NCBI RefSeq assembly: GCF_011947225.1
Contig: NZ_JAATVW010000005.1
Span: forward strand, 62,001 to 126,000
Direction: 5' to 3'
Source of the DNA: Planosporangium flavigriseum
GTDB taxonomy: Bacteria > Actinomycetota > Actinomycetes > Mycobacteriales > Micromonosporaceae
Length of the DNA stretch: 64,000 nucleotides
The notes under the pieces: model-generated
What the model was told of the DNA's origin: nothing
The model's input: only the letters and a program-made list of their open reading frames with translations
Databases searched by the model: none
Part shown: positions 33,267-42,443 of the stretch, one piece after another
How positions within the stretch are numbered: position 1 is the stretch's first letter
Layout: the number at the start of each line of letters is the position of its first letter
Made by a program: the position numbers and the translations under genes

Positions 33267-33824
33267 ATGGGTATCGAGCCCGTGGACGTACTCCTGGCCG
33301 GGCTGGGCGCGATCGCGCTCGGCGCCGGCGTTCTGGTCGTCTCTACCCGCCACATCGTCCGAGCCGGTCTGTGGCTGGTCGTGACGCTCGGCGCGACGGC
33401 CGGGCTCTACCTCGTCCTCACCGCTGAACTGGTCGCCTGGGTCCAGGTGCTGCTCTACGTCGGCGCGGTCGTGGTGCTGCTGCTGTTCGCGGTGATGCTC
33501 ACCCGGGCCCCGATCGGCGCCAGCGACGACCTGGACCGGCCCCGCTGGGCCGGCCTGCTCATCGGCGGCGGTGCGGGGCTGGGGCTGGCCGCGCTCCTGG
33601 TCGACGCGTACCGGTGGAGCCGGGTGGAGTCGCCGAGAACGGGTACGGGCGCCGAGCAGATCGGCGCGGAGGTGTTCCGGACCTGGGTGCTGCCGTTCGA
33701 GGTGCTGTCCGTGCTGTTGCTCGCGGCCTTGATCGGCGCGATTGTCATATCCCGCCCGGATATTGGATCCCGCCCCGACAACCGCTCCGAGATCGGCCGG
33801 CAGGAGAGCCGGCGGGAGAGCTGA
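33267..33824 (+). CDS. nuoJ: NADH-quinone oxidoreductase subunit J
   Basis: 185 residues with five hydrophobic helices, including VQVLLYVGAVVVLLLFAVML, the conserved third helix that carries a pi-bulge in complex I. The tail is charged and disordered. ATG 33267 follows a GGCAGG-like site. Its stop is directly adjacent to the nuoK start. Confidence 0.92.
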   Translation: MGIEPVDVLLAGLGAIALGAGVLVVSTRHIVRAGLWLVVTLGATAGLYLVLTAELVAWVQVLLYVGAVVVLLLFAVMLTRAPIGASDDLDRPRWAGLLIGGGAGLGLAALLVDAYRWSRVESPRTGTGAEQIGAEVFRTWVLPFEVLSVLLLAALIGAIVISRPDIGSRPDNRSEIGRQESRRES

Positions 33825-34208
33825 ATGCATCCGGTCATTCCGTACGTCGTCGCCGCCGGCCTGTTCGGCCTGGGCTGCTACGGCGTGCTCGTACGCCGAA
33901 ACGCCGTCCTGCTGCTGATGGCCGTCGAGCTGATGCTCAACGCTGTCAACCTGGTCTTCGTCACTGCCGACACGACCGTCCGCGCGGCCTTACCCCACAG
34001 CGGGCAGGTCTTCGCGCTGTTCGTCATCGTGCTGGCCGCCGCCGAGGTCGGGGTCGGGCTGGCGATCGTCCTCCAGCTGTACCGCCTGCGCCGAAGCGTC
34101 GTCGTCGACGAGGTGCTGCTCGACGAGAAAATTGACGACGTCGCTGGTCTCGACAACGACGAGACCGCCCGGCACGCCGCACCCGGTCCCACCGGGGCCG
34201 CCCGATGA
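33825..34208 (+). CDS. nuoK: NADH-quinone oxidoreductase subunit K
   Basis: 127 residues. Three TM helices with the conserved Glu residues in MAVELMLNAVNLVFV and VLAAAEVGVGLAIVLQLYR belong to the proton-relay chain. A charged 35-residue tail extends it beyond the usual 100 residues. The ATG abuts the nuoJ stop, and the nuoL ATG overlaps its own stop. Confidence 0.94.
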   Translation: MHPVIPYVVAAGLFGLGCYGVLVRRNAVLLLMAVELMLNAVNLVFVTADTTVRAALPHSGQVFALFVIVLAAAEVGVGLAIVLQLYRLRRSVVVDEVLLDEKIDDVAGLDNDETARHAAPGPTGAAR

Positions 34209-36070
34209 GCGCCGCCACCCTGACGGCCGCGGGTGCGCTGCTGCCGGCCGTACCGTTCCTCGTCGCCCTCATGGGATTGCTGCTGCCCCGGGCCCCGCGC
34301 CCGGTAGCCGCGGCGCTCGGGATCGGCGGCGCCGCGGTCGCGCTCGCCGTCGCGGTCGTCCTGGCGGCCAACGTCAACGGACCGGTGGAAGCGTCCCGGC
34401 GCTGGGCGGATTTCGGCGACATAAGCGTCACCATCGGCGTCCGGCTCGATCCGGTCGCCGTGCTCGTCGCGGTGGCAGTCGCCGCCGTGGCCCTCGCCGT
34501 GCAGGTGTACTCGACGGCCTACCTCAAAGACGACGACCGGTACGGCCCGTACGCCGCCCAGGTCAGCCTGTTCACCGCCGCGATGCTGCTGGTCGTCGTC
34601 GCCGGTGACCTGATCGAGCTGCTGGTCGGCTGGGAGGTCATGGGCATCTGCTCGTACCTGCTGATCGGCCACGACCGGCGGCTGCCCGAGGCGCCCCGGG
34701 CGGCGGTGAAAGCGTTCCTGGTGACCCGGGTCGGCGACGTCGGCTTCCTGCTCGGCATCGCGCTGCTCGGCGTGAAGCTCGGCACGTTCCGGATCACCGA
34801 CGTCCTCGCCAACGCGCACAAGCTGTCCAGCGGCGAGATCACCGTGATCACGCTGCTGCTGCTCGCCGGGGTTGCCGGCAAGAGCGCGCAGTTCCCGCTG
34901 CACACGTGGCTACCCGACGCGATGGCCGGCCCCACCCCGATCTCGGCCCTGATCCACGCGGCCACGATGGTTGCCGCCGGTGTGTACGTCGTGGCCCGGC
35001 TGTTCCCGCTCTTCCACCGCGCCCCGGCCACGCTCGCCACGCTCGCCGTAGTCGCGTCGATCACGATGCTGCTCGGTGCTCTGGCCGCCTGCGCGCAGGG
35101 CGACATCAAACGGGTCCTGGCCTGGTCGACGGTCAGCCAGATCGGGTACATGACCGGCGCGCTCGCGGTCGGCGCGCCGCCCGCAGCCCTGTTCCACCTG
35201 CTCACTCACGCCGCGTTCAAGGCGCTGCTGTTCCTCACGGCCGGCGCGATCATCCACGCGGTCGGCACCAACCTGATGGCGGCGATGGGCGGGCTGCGCC
35301 GGAGCATGCCGGTCACCTTCTGGTCCATGACGATCGGCCTGGCCGCGCTGGTCGGGGTGCCGCCGCTGGGGGGGTTCTGGAGCAAGGATGAGATCATCTC
35401 GGTCGCGTGGGCGGGCCGGCTGGACGGCCCGGCGCCGACCTGGGCGGCGTGGCTCGTCTGGGTGTCCGCGATCGGAACCGTCGCGGTCACCGCCTGGTAC
35501 GCCACCCGGCTGTGGCTGCGCACGTTCTTCGGCGCGCCGCGGGGCCTCGCGGACGCGCACCCGCACGAGCCGCCGGCGGCGATGACCGTACCCGTCCTGC
35601 TCCTCGCGGTGCCCAGCGCGCTGCTCGGCTTCGCCGGCCTGGCGCCCGGCTTCATGCGCCGCCTGGGTTTCGCGGGGCCGGTGCACCTGACCGGGGCGCT
35701 GTTCGTACCGCTGGCCTTCGTCGCGGTCGGCATCGTGGCCGCCTGGCTGATGTGGCGGCGCGACCCGGCCGCCGACCCGGCCCGCGTCCTCGGCCCCGCG
35801 CGGCCGGTGCTGGCCGAGGCGTTCTACCTCGACGCCGTGCAGGAGGCCCTCGTCGTCCGGCCGATGGCCGCGCTCGCTCGGGCGGTACGCCGCACCGACG
35901 AGACGGTGGTGGACGGCGCGGTCGAGGCGACCGGGCGGGGCACGAGCGACCTCGGCGCGCTGCTCGGGCGCGCACACCGGGCCGCGCTGCCGCGGGCGGC
36001 CACCGCCGTGCTTGCCGGCGCGGTCCTGTTCGGCCTCGTCGCCGCGCTGATCTTTGGAGGTATGCGATGA
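34205..36070 (+). CDS. nuoL: NADH-quinone oxidoreductase subunit L
   Basis: 621 residues, antiporter-like, about 15 TM helices. It has YLKDDDRYGPYAAQVSLF, GWEVMGICSYLLIGHDR (Glu), KSAQFPLHTWLPDAMAGPTPISALIHAATMVAAGVYVVAR (Lys), TVSQIGYMTGAL and HAAFKALLFLTAGAIIHAVGTN. The C-terminal lateral helix is present. The ATG overlaps the nuoK stop by four bases and its stop overlaps nuoM likewise. Confidence 0.95.
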   Translation: MSAATLTAAGALLPAVPFLVALMGLLLPRAPRPVAAALGIGGAAVALAVAVVLAANVNGPVEASRRWADFGDISVTIGVRLDPVAVLVAVAVAAVALAVQVYSTAYLKDDDRYGPYAAQVSLFTAAMLLVVVAGDLIELLVGWEVMGICSYLLIGHDRRLPEAPRAAVKAFLVTRVGDVGFLLGIALLGVKLGTFRITDVLANAHKLSSGEITVITLLLLAGVAGKSAQFPLHTWLPDAMAGPTPISALIHAATMVAAGVYVVARLFPLFHRAPATLATLAVVASITMLLGALAACAQGDIKRVLAWSTVSQIGYMTGALAVGAPPAALFHLLTHAAFKALLFLTAGAIIHAVGTNLMAAMGGLRRSMPVTFWSMTIGLAALVGVPPLGGFWSKDEIISVAWAGRLDGPAPTWAAWLVWVSAIGTVAVTAWYATRLWLRTFFGAPRGLADAHPHEPPAAMTVPVLLLAVPSALLGFAGLAPGFMRRLGFAGPVHLTGALFVPLAFVAVGIVAAWLMWRRDPAADPARVLGPARPVLAEAFYLDAVQEALVVRPMAALARAVRRTDETVVDGAVEATGRGTSDLGALLGRAHRAALPRAATAVLAGAVLFGLVAALIFGGMR

Positions 36071-37554
36071 GCGCGGGTCAGGGGCTGCTGGTGGCGACCC
36101 TCGTGTTCCCCGCGGCGGGGGTGGTGGCCGCGGCCGCCGCCCCCGCGCGGCTCGACCGGGTGGGGCGGCTGGCCGGCCTCGTCGCCGCCGCGGCGACGTT
36201 CGTCGCGAGCCTTCTGCTGCTGCCGCACGGCGAGCCCCGGGTACCCCAGGGCGCCCCGATCCGGCCCTGGCACGAGATAGACCTGCCCTGGGTGCCCGGT
36301 CTCGACCTGCGGTTCCACCTCGGCGTCGACGGTGTCTCGTACCCGTTGGTCGTGCTGACGGCGCTGCTCACGTTGCTGTGCTGCGGGTACACGCTGTGGC
36401 GGGTGCCGGAGCCGGGGCACGGCCGGCTGCTGGTCGCCCTGCTGCTCGCGATCGAAGTGGGCATCCTCGGCGTCTTCGTGTCTCTCGACCTCGTGCTCTT
36501 CTTCGTCTTCTTCGAGATCGTGCTGCTGCCGATGTACGCCGTGATCGCGATCTGGGGCGGCGAGCGCCGGCGACCCGCGGCCCGCAAGTTCGTGCTGTAC
36601 ACGCTCTTCGGCTCGGTACTGCTGCTGGTCGGCGTGTTCGTCGTCGTCTCGAAAGCCGGCACCGCCGACCTGATCCGCCTGACCGGCGGTGGCGGGCTGG
36701 CGCGCGGTACCCAGCTGCTCGCGTTCACCCTGCTGGCGCTCGCGTTCGCGGTGAAGAGCCCGCTGTGGCCGCTGCACACCTGGCTGCCCGACGCGCACAC
36801 CGAGGCGCCGACGGTCGGCTCGGTGATCCTGGCCGGGGTACTGCTGAAGATGGGCACGTACGGCCTGCTGCGCGTTGGGGTCGGCGTGGCGCCGGAGGGG
36901 GCCCGCTGGGCTGCGCCGGTGCTCGGGGCGCTCGCCGTCGCCGCGATCGTCATCGCCGGACTGGTCTGCCTCGCTCAGGTCGAGTTGAAGCGGCTCATCG
37001 CGTACTCGTCGGTCGGTCATATGGGTTTCGTGCTGCTGGGCATTGCGACGCTGACGGCGACCGGCACGCAGGCCGCCCTCATCGGCAACGTCGCGCACGG
37101 CGTGATCACCGGCCTGCTGTTCTTCCTCGCCGGGGCGATCAAGGACCGCGCGCACACCGGCCGTCTCATGGAGTTGGGCGGCCTGCGTGAGACCGCGCCC
37201 GGCCTGGCCGGCCTGCTCGGGTACGCCGCGATCGCCTCCCTCGGACTGCCCGGCCTCGCCGGCTTCTGGGGTGAGGCGTTCGCCGTGGTGGCCGCTGTGC
37301 AGCGCGGCTGGATGGCGCTCGCGGTGGTGGCCGCGGCCGGGGCGGCGCTGGCCGCGGCGTACTTCCTGCGGCTGTTGCGTCAGGTCACGCACGGCCCGGC
37401 GGTCGGGAAGCTCAGCCGCCCCGGCCTCTCGCGGGCCGAACTGCTGTCGTGGGGGCCGCTGGTGGTGCTCGCCCTCGCGTTGGGGCTGGTACCGGCGGTC
37501 GTGTTGAACCTGTCGGCCGACGCGGCCCGGGCGCTGGCGGAGGTGGTCCGGTGA
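36067..37554 (+). CDS. nuoM: NADH-quinone oxidoreductase subunit M
   Basis: 495 residues, antiporter-like. FHLGVDGVSYPLVVLTALLTLL, FFEIVLLPMYAVIAIWGG (Glu), FAVKSPLWPLHTWLPDAHTEAPTVGSVILAGVLLKMGTYGLLR (Lys, Glu) and LIAYSSVGHMGFVLLGI are conserved. ATG 36067 overlaps the end of nuoL (ATGA) and the GTG of nuoN overlaps its stop. The segment GGGGLARGTQLLAF replaces the longer loop of E. coli NuoM. Confidence 0.95.
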   Translation: MSAGQGLLVATLVFPAAGVVAAAAAPARLDRVGRLAGLVAAAATFVASLLLLPHGEPRVPQGAPIRPWHEIDLPWVPGLDLRFHLGVDGVSYPLVVLTALLTLLCCGYTLWRVPEPGHGRLLVALLLAIEVGILGVFVSLDLVLFFVFFEIVLLPMYAVIAIWGGERRRPAARKFVLYTLFGSVLLLVGVFVVVSKAGTADLIRLTGGGGLARGTQLLAFTLLALAFAVKSPLWPLHTWLPDAHTEAPTVGSVILAGVLLKMGTYGLLRVGVGVAPEGARWAAPVLGALAVAAIVIAGLVCLAQVELKRLIAYSSVGHMGFVLLGIATLTATGTQAALIGNVAHGVITGLLFFLAGAIKDRAHTGRLMELGGLRETAPGLAGLLGYAAIASLGLPGLAGFWGEAFAVVAAVQRGWMALAVVAAAGAALAAAYFLRLLRQVTHGPAVGKLSRPGLSRAELLSWGPLVVLALALGLVPAVVLNLSADAARALAEVVR

Positions 37555-39041
37555 AAATTGACCAGTTTGCGCTGTTGCCGGCGTACGCCGCCGCGCTCAC
37601 CGCGATCGTGGCGCTGGTGGTCGACCTCGTCGCGCCGGGGCGGCGCGGGCCGGTACTGGCCGTCTCGGCGCTCGGGTCGGCGGCGACCGCCGTAGCCGCC
37701 TGGGTCGTCGGCGCGGCCGGCCCGTCGCGCCAGACGTTCTGCTCGCCGGCCGGCTGCTCGTACGTCTTCGACCGCACTGCGGCCGTCGTCGCGGTGGTGT
37801 TCGCCCTACTGACGCTCGGAGCGCTCGCGTTCTCGACGCCGGCGCTGCGCGGCGGGATCCCGTCGGGGGAGTACTGCTTCCTGCTCGCTGCCTCACTGAC
37901 CGGCGGCGTGGTCCTGGGCGCGGCCCGCGACCTCATCACGCTGGTGGTCGCGGTCGAGACGCTGACGCTGCCGCTGTACGCGCTGGTCGGGCTGCGCCGG
38001 CGGGTCATCGCCTCGGCCGAGGCTGCCGTCATCTTCTTCGTGGTGAGCGTCGTGTCCACCGCCGTCACCCTGCTCGGCGCGGCGCTGCTGTACGCGTCGA
38101 CCGGCGCGGTCCATTTCCGTGCCCTGGCGGAAGCGTTGGCCGCGCGGGACCGCCTGGTGTCGCTGCCGCTGGTCACCGTCGGCGTCGTCCTCGTGCTCGT
38201 CGGGTTGGGCTTCAAGGTCGCCGCCGTGCCGCTGCACGCCTGGGCGCCGCCCACGTACGACGGTGCGCCGCTGCCGGTCACCGCGTACCTGTCCACCGCC
38301 TCCAAGCTGGGCGGGGTGGTGGCGATCCTGCTGGTCACCGTCCAGGCACTGCGGCCATGGCTGGACGTGACGGGTCCGTTGCTCGCCGTACTCGCGGCGG
38401 CGACGATGACCGTGGGCAACCTGGTCGCGCTGCGGCAGCGCCGGATGGTGCGACTGCTCGCCTGGTCCTCGGTCGCGCAGGCCGGCTACATCCTGGCGCC
38501 GCTGGGGGCGTTCGCGTTCGCGTCCGGGCGCTCGGACGCCGCGCTTCGCGTGCTGGTCGCCGCGTCGGTCGCGTACGCGATCTTCTTCGCGGTCCTGGAG
38601 TTGGCGGCGTTCGGCGCGGTGATCGCCCTGCGCGGTGACCGCGACGGCGGCGAGATCGCCGACTACCGGAGCGTCGGTCGCCGGGCGCCCTGGATCGCCG
38701 GCGCGCTCACCCTCGCGCTCGCCGGTCTGGCCGGCCTGCCGCCGGGGCTCGCCGGGCTGTTCGCGAAGGTCACCGTCGTGCGCGCGCTGCTCGCCGGTGG
38801 CGCCGCCTGGCTCGCCGTGGTCGTCGCGCTCAACGCGGTGATCGGGCTGGCGTACTACGTGCGGGTGGCCACGACGCTGTTCGTCCTCGCGCCCGCTGAC
38901 GCCAACGGCGGGACGCAGTCGAGACCGCGACTGCCGTGGTCGGTGGCGGTCGGCCTCGCGGTGGTCACGCTCGTGGGCCTCGTGGTCGGGTTTGCGCCGC
39001 AGGTGGTGCTCGGCGCCGCCGACCTGGCCGCGGGCCGCTGA
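37551..39041 (+). CDS. nuoN: NADH-quinone oxidoreductase subunit N
   Basis: 496 residues, antiporter-like. LVVAVETLTLPLYALVGLRRR (Glu), GLGFKVAAVPLHAWAPPTYDGAPLPVTAYLSTASKLGGVVAILLV (Lys) and RLLAWSSVAQAGYILAPLGA are the conserved helices. GTG 37551 overlaps the nuoM stop (GTGA). It ends the cluster; 103 bases later comes the separate htpX gene. Confidence 0.95.
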   Translation: MKIDQFALLPAYAAALTAIVALVVDLVAPGRRGPVLAVSALGSAATAVAAWVVGAAGPSRQTFCSPAGCSYVFDRTAAVVAVVFALLTLGALAFSTPALRGGIPSGEYCFLLAASLTGGVVLGAARDLITLVVAVETLTLPLYALVGLRRRVIASAEAAVIFFVVSVVSTAVTLLGAALLYASTGAVHFRALAEALAARDRLVSLPLVTVGVVLVLVGLGFKVAAVPLHAWAPPTYDGAPLPVTAYLSTASKLGGVVAILLVTVQALRPWLDVTGPLLAVLAAATMTVGNLVALRQRRMVRLLAWSSVAQAGYILAPLGAFAFASGRSDAALRVLVAASVAYAIFFAVLELAAFGAVIALRGDRDGGEIADYRSVGRRAPWIAGALTLALAGLAGLPPGLAGLFAKVTVVRALLAGGAAWLAVVVALNAVIGLAYYVRVATTLFVLAPADANGGTQSRPRLPWSVAVGLAVVTLVGLVVGFAPQVVLGAADLAAGR

Positions 39042-39144
39042 CACCAAACCCGCACCGGCTCCCAGGTGATTCACAGCTGATGTGGGGAAGTAGATATCCA
39101 ACCCGGGCGTTGAATCGGTCACCTTCCTTATCAAAGGAGTCACC

Positions 39145-40032
39145 GTGCGCCGGCATTACAACGGCCTCAAGACCGCGGCCCTCCTAGGGCTGCTCACCTC
39201 GCTGATCCTTGTCGTCGGGTACTGGTTCGGTGGCCGTGGCGGGCTCATGATCGCGCTCGTTATCTCGCTGGCCATGAACGCGTTCTCGTACTTCTTCTCC
39301 GACAAGCTCGCCCTGCGTGCCATGCACGCGCGCCCGGTGTCGGAGCGCGAAGCGCCGGAGTTGTACGCCATGGTCCGTGACCTGGCCACGAGCGCAGGCC
39401 AGCCGATGCCCCGGCTGTACGTGAGCCCGACCGCCCAGCCGAACGCGTTCGCCACCGGTCGCAACCCGCACAACGCCGCAGTCGCCGTCACCGAGGGCAT
39501 CCTCGGCATGCTCACCCCGCGTGAGCTGCGCGGCGTCATCGGGCACGAGCTGTCCCACGTGTACAACCGGGACATTCTGATCGCCAGCGTCGCCGCCGCG
39601 CTCGCCGGGATCATCACCATGCTCGCCAACCTCGCCCTTTTCATCCCGCTGGGCCGTGATGAGGACGAGGAGGGGCCGGGCATCCTCGGGTACCTGTTCA
39701 TGCTGATCCTGGGGCCGATCGCCGCGTCGATCATCCAGCTCGCGATCAGCCGCGCCCGGGAGTTCCAGGCCGACGCGTCGGGGGCCCGGCTCACCCAGGA
39801 CCCGCTTGCGCTGGCCAGCGCGCTGCGCAAGATTCACCACGGTACGCAGGCCCTGCCGCTGCCGCCGGAGGGTCAGCTGACCAGCACGGCCCACCTGATG
39901 ATCGACAACCCGTTCAAGGGCACGGGGTCGGCCATCGCGAAGCTCTTCTCCACCCACCCGCCGATGGAGCAGCGGATAGCCCGGCTGGAGGCGATGGCCG
40001 GCTCGACCGGTCCGATCCAGTACATGCGCTGA
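39145..40032 (+). CDS. htpX: Membrane zinc metalloprotease HtpX
   Basis: 295 residues: two N-terminal TM helices, the M48 zinc site HELSH (His134, Glu135, His138) and third ligand Glu in [17 protein letters not shown], and two more hydrophobic stretches between. It degrades misfolded membrane proteins at the cytoplasmic face. GTG 39145 has AAAGGAG upstream. It is transcribed alone and followed by a strong hairpin terminator. Confidence 0.95.
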   Translation: MRRHYNGLKTAALLGLLTSLILVVGYWFGGRGGLMIALVISLAMNAFSYFFSDKLALRAMHARPVSEREAPELYAMVRDLATSAGQPMPRLYVSPTAQPNAFATGRNPHNAAVAVTEGILGMLTPRELRGVIGHELSHVYNRDILIASVAAALAGIITMLANLALFIPLGRDEDEEGPGILGYLFMLILGPIAASIIQLAISRAREFQADASGARLTQDPLALASALRKIHHGTQALPLPPEGQLTSTAHLMIDNPFKGTGSAIAKLFSTHPPMEQRIARLEAMAGSTGPIQYMR

Positions 40033-40055
40033 TCCCCCTCTGCCTGCCCACTTCC

Positions 40056-40107
40056 TGAGGAGGGCGCCCCGCTCACGGCATAGACCGGAAGAGGGGCGCC
40101 CTCCTCA
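40056..40107. terminator. Terminator after htpX
   Basis: A 15-bp perfect stem (TGAGGAGGGCGCCCC at 40056-40070 with its complement at 40093-40107) has a 22-base loop, located 24 bases after the htpX stop. Confidence 0.85.
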
Positions 40108-40220
40108 ACAACAGGGGCGGTTTCCCGCGCCGCCCAGTGACGCCGCTCAAATTCGCTTTGGCGTACGCACGCCTGCCGTTAGGGTCGCTGGCGGGTTCTG
40201 CGCATTACACGGGAGGTTGG

Positions 40221-41513
40221 GTGGCCGCGTTTCGCCAGTATCTGGCGGTTTGGCGGCTGCCCGGAGCGCCCCTCCTGTTGATCGGCGGTGTGCTGTCCCG
40301 CCTCGGGATCGGCATGACCCCGCTCGCACTGCTGCTGCTCGTACACGCCGCGACCGGTCGGTACACCTCCGCGGCGATCGCCGGCAGCGCATACGCCCTC
40401 GCCGGCGCCGCGCTCAGCCCCGTCGCGGGACGCCTCGCCGACCGGGTCGGACCGGCGCCGGTGCTGATCGTCACCGCGATCGCCCACCCGCTCGCGCTGC
40501 TGGCCCTGCTCGGCACAGCGACCACCCACGCGCCGCTGTTCTGGATCGTCGTGGCCGCCGCTGCCGCCGGTGCCACATACCCGCCCATGACCGCCGCCAT
40601 CCGGGACGCCTGGAACTCGCTCACCGACCCTCGCAGCGGCCGGTTCCACCTGCGCAACGCGGCGCTGGCGGCCGAGACCTCGTTGTTCGAGGTCGTTTTC
40701 GTACTGGGACCGCTGCTGGTCGCCGTCTTCGTGATGGTGTCCACCCCCGCCGCCGCGATCGTCGCCGCTGCAGCGGTCACGCTCATCGGCACGCTCGCCG
40801 TAGCGCGCGGTCCCGCCATGCGGGGATGGCAGCGCGAGCCGGGGCACGACCGTACGACCGGGCTGGGGCCGCTTCGGGTGCCTGGCTTCCCGTCGCTGCT
40901 GGCGTGCGTGTTCGGCCTGGGTATGGCGTTCGGCGCGGCCGGTGTCGTGGTGCCGGCGTACGCCACCGCCCACGCGGCGGTCAACGCCGCCAATGGATAC
41001 GGGTCGGCGCACGCCGACACCCTCGGCGGGGTGCTGCTCGCCGTCTGGGGTGTGGGCAGCGCCCTCGGCGGCGTCTGGTTCGGCACCCGTCAGGTCTCCG
41101 CGGCTCTCAGCCGCCAGTTGGCTTGGCTGCTCGCCGCCGTGGCGGCGAGCCTGGCCGTGTACTCGGTCATGCCCACCCCGGTCTGGCTCGGCGTGGCGCT
41201 CGTCGTCGGCGGTGCGACCGTCGCGCCCGCGCTTACGGTCGAGAACTCGCTGGTCGGCAGGATCGTTCCGAACGGGATGATGAACGAGGCGTACACCTGG
41301 GTGGTGACCACCTCGGTGGCCGCGAGTTCGGTGGGCAGTTCGCTCAGCGGTGTGATCGTCGACCGGCCGGGCGGCGTGCCCTGGGCGTTCCTCCTGGCGT
41401 CCGCGGCGGTCGCGGGCAGCGCGGTCATCGCCGGCCGCCGGCGTGGCGCGCTCGGCCGGGCCGACGCCCACGCGGCGCTTCGGGTGGAGGACATTCTCAC
41501 CAGGGCCGCCTAG
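40221..41513 (+). CDS. Major facilitator superfamily transporter
   Basis: 430 residues with about 12 TM helices. The MFS loop 2-3 motif appears as [14 protein letters not shown], and a second-half counterpart region begins near [30 protein letters not shown]. The substrate is unknown; the family includes drug and metabolite exporters. GTG 40221 has GGGAGG four bases upstream and is preferred to the in-frame GTG 40137, which would add 28 non-hydrophobic residues. It is a single gene, ending before a long inverted repeat shared with the convergent yajQ. Confidence 0.88.
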   Translation: MAAFRQYLAVWRLPGAPLLLIGGVLSRLGIGMTPLALLLLVHAATGRYTSAAIAGSAYALAGAALSPVAGRLADRVGPAPVLIVTAIAHPLALLALLGTATTHAPLFWIVVAAAAAGATYPPMTAAIRDAWNSLTDPRSGRFHLRNAALAAETSLFEVVFVLGPLLVAVFVMVSTPAAAIVAAAAVTLIGTLAVARGPAMRGWQREPGHDRTTGLGPLRVPGFPSLLACVFGLGMAFGAAGVVVPAYATAHAAVNAANGYGSAHADTLGGVLLAVWGVGSALGGVWFGTRQVSAALSRQLAWLLAAVAASLAVYSVMPTPVWLGVALVVGGATVAPALTVENSLVGRIVPNGMMNEAYTWVVTTSVAASSVGSSLSGVIVDRPGGVPWAFLLASAAVAGSAVIAGRRRGALGRADAHAALRVEDILTRAA

Positions 41514-41552
41514 GCACTGGCGTCGGCTCTCGAATCAGCGCCCGCTGCTTCT

Positions 41553-41606
41553 CATGATCGTGGAAACTTTTCCGGGTTCCGGCACGGAAAAGTTTCCACG
41601 ATCATG
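41553..41606. terminator. Perfect 22-bp inverted repeat, convergent terminator
   Basis: The arms 41553-41574 (CATGATCGTGGAAACTTTTC and two more bases) and 41585-41606 are perfect complements with a 10-base loop. It sits between the convergent MFS and yajQ genes, ending seven bases before the yajQ stop. Confidence 0.9.
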
Positions 41607-41612
41607 GTTCAC

Positions 41613-42107
41613 TCAGCGGTAGTTGGTGAACTGCAGGGCGATGCCGAAGTCCTCCTGCTTGAGCAGGGAGATCACGGCCTGCAGGTCGTCCTTCTTCTTG
41701 CCGGTCACCCGGAGCTGGTCGCCCTGGATCTGCGCCTGTACGCCCTTCGGGCCCTCGTCGCGGATCTTCTTGCTGATCGCCTTGGCCTTCTCCGACTCGA
41801 TGCCCTGGACGATCTTGCACTCGATCCGGTACGCCTTGCCCGACTGCTTGGGTTCGCCGCAGTCGAGGGACTTGAGCGAGATGTTGCGCTTGACCAACTT
41901 CTCCTTGAAGACCTCCAGAGCCGCGCGGGCGCGCTCCTCGGTCTCGGCCTGCAACGTGACCGCGTTCTCGCCGGCCCACTTGATCTCGGCGCCCGTACCC
42001 CGGAAGTCGAACCGGGTACCAAGCTCCTTTTCGGCCTGGTTGAGCGCGTTGTCGACCTCCTGCCGGTCGACCTTGCTGACGATGTCGAACGAGGGTGCCG
42101 CAGCCAT
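41613..42107 (-). CDS. YajQ family nucleotide-binding protein
   Basis: 164 residues, full-length DUF520/Yaj[34 protein letters not shown] at the start, [30 protein letters not shown] in the middle, and [36 protein letters not shown] at the end. Two tandem ferredoxin-like RNA-binding-type domains. Homologues bind cyclic di-GMP in some bacteria (XC_3703 of Xanthomonas). Binding here is untested. The ATG has AGGAG upstream. A c-di-GMP turnover protein is encoded 3 kb downstream. Confidence 0.93.
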   Translation of the reverse strand: MAAAPSFDIVSKVDRQEVDNALNQAEKELGTRFDFRGTGAEIKWAGENAVTLQAETEERARAALEVFKEKLVKRNISLKSLDCGEPKQSGKAYRIECKIVQGIESEKAKAISKKIRDEGPKGVQAQIQGDQLRVTGKKKDDLQAVISLLKQEDFGIALQFTNYR

Positions 42108-42244
42108 TGGTGCTCCTGTGTCAGGGTGCGTTCGGTGGTGTTGCCGTCCTCATTGTGGTCCGGTCTCAGCCTGCCCGATCGCGCAACGCCGCGCGGGGCT
42201 GGGGGTGGCACCTGTACGAGTTGAGCCCGTTCGGCCCCACCCAT

Positions 42245-42275
42245 TTGCAGGTACCCCGGGGTGTACCGCTATTCT
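42245..42275 (+). promoter_or_regulatory. Candidate tRNA-Tyr promoter with dyad in a 19-bp spacer
   Basis: -35 TTGCAG (42245-42250), a 19-bp spacer, and -10 TATTCT (42270-42275), 33 bases before tRNA-Tyr. The spacer is nearly palindromic (GGTACCCCGGGGTGTACC, 42250-42267). Confidence 0.55.
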
Positions 42276-42307
42276 TACGTGCGCTGCCGCGTACTGCGTG
42301 GCGGCAA

Positions 42308-42388
42308 GGCGGGTTGCCCGAGCGGCCAATGGGAGCGGACTGTAAATCCGTCGCGAAAGCTACAGAGGTTCGAATCCTCTACCCGCCA
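42308..42388 (+). tRNA. tRNA-Tyr (anticodon GTA)
   Basis: 81 bases with a class II long variable arm. The acceptor GGCGGGT pairs with ACCCGCC. The anticodon loop is CTGTAAA, and the T arm contains GGTTCGAATCC. The discriminator is A; the terminal CCA is not fully encoded. Confidence 0.97.
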
Positions 42389-42443
42389 CCGCTGGTAACG
42401 GCCCTTGATCTGGAAAACAGGCAGGGGCCGTTGTGCTGTGCGC

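Noticed and set aside
33878-37392. Long His/Arg/Asp-rich minus-strand frames across nuoK to nuoM, and similar ones across the MFS and nuoN genes
   Set aside because: They are the reverse complements of hydrophobic membrane-protein genes and have the expected artefactual polar composition.
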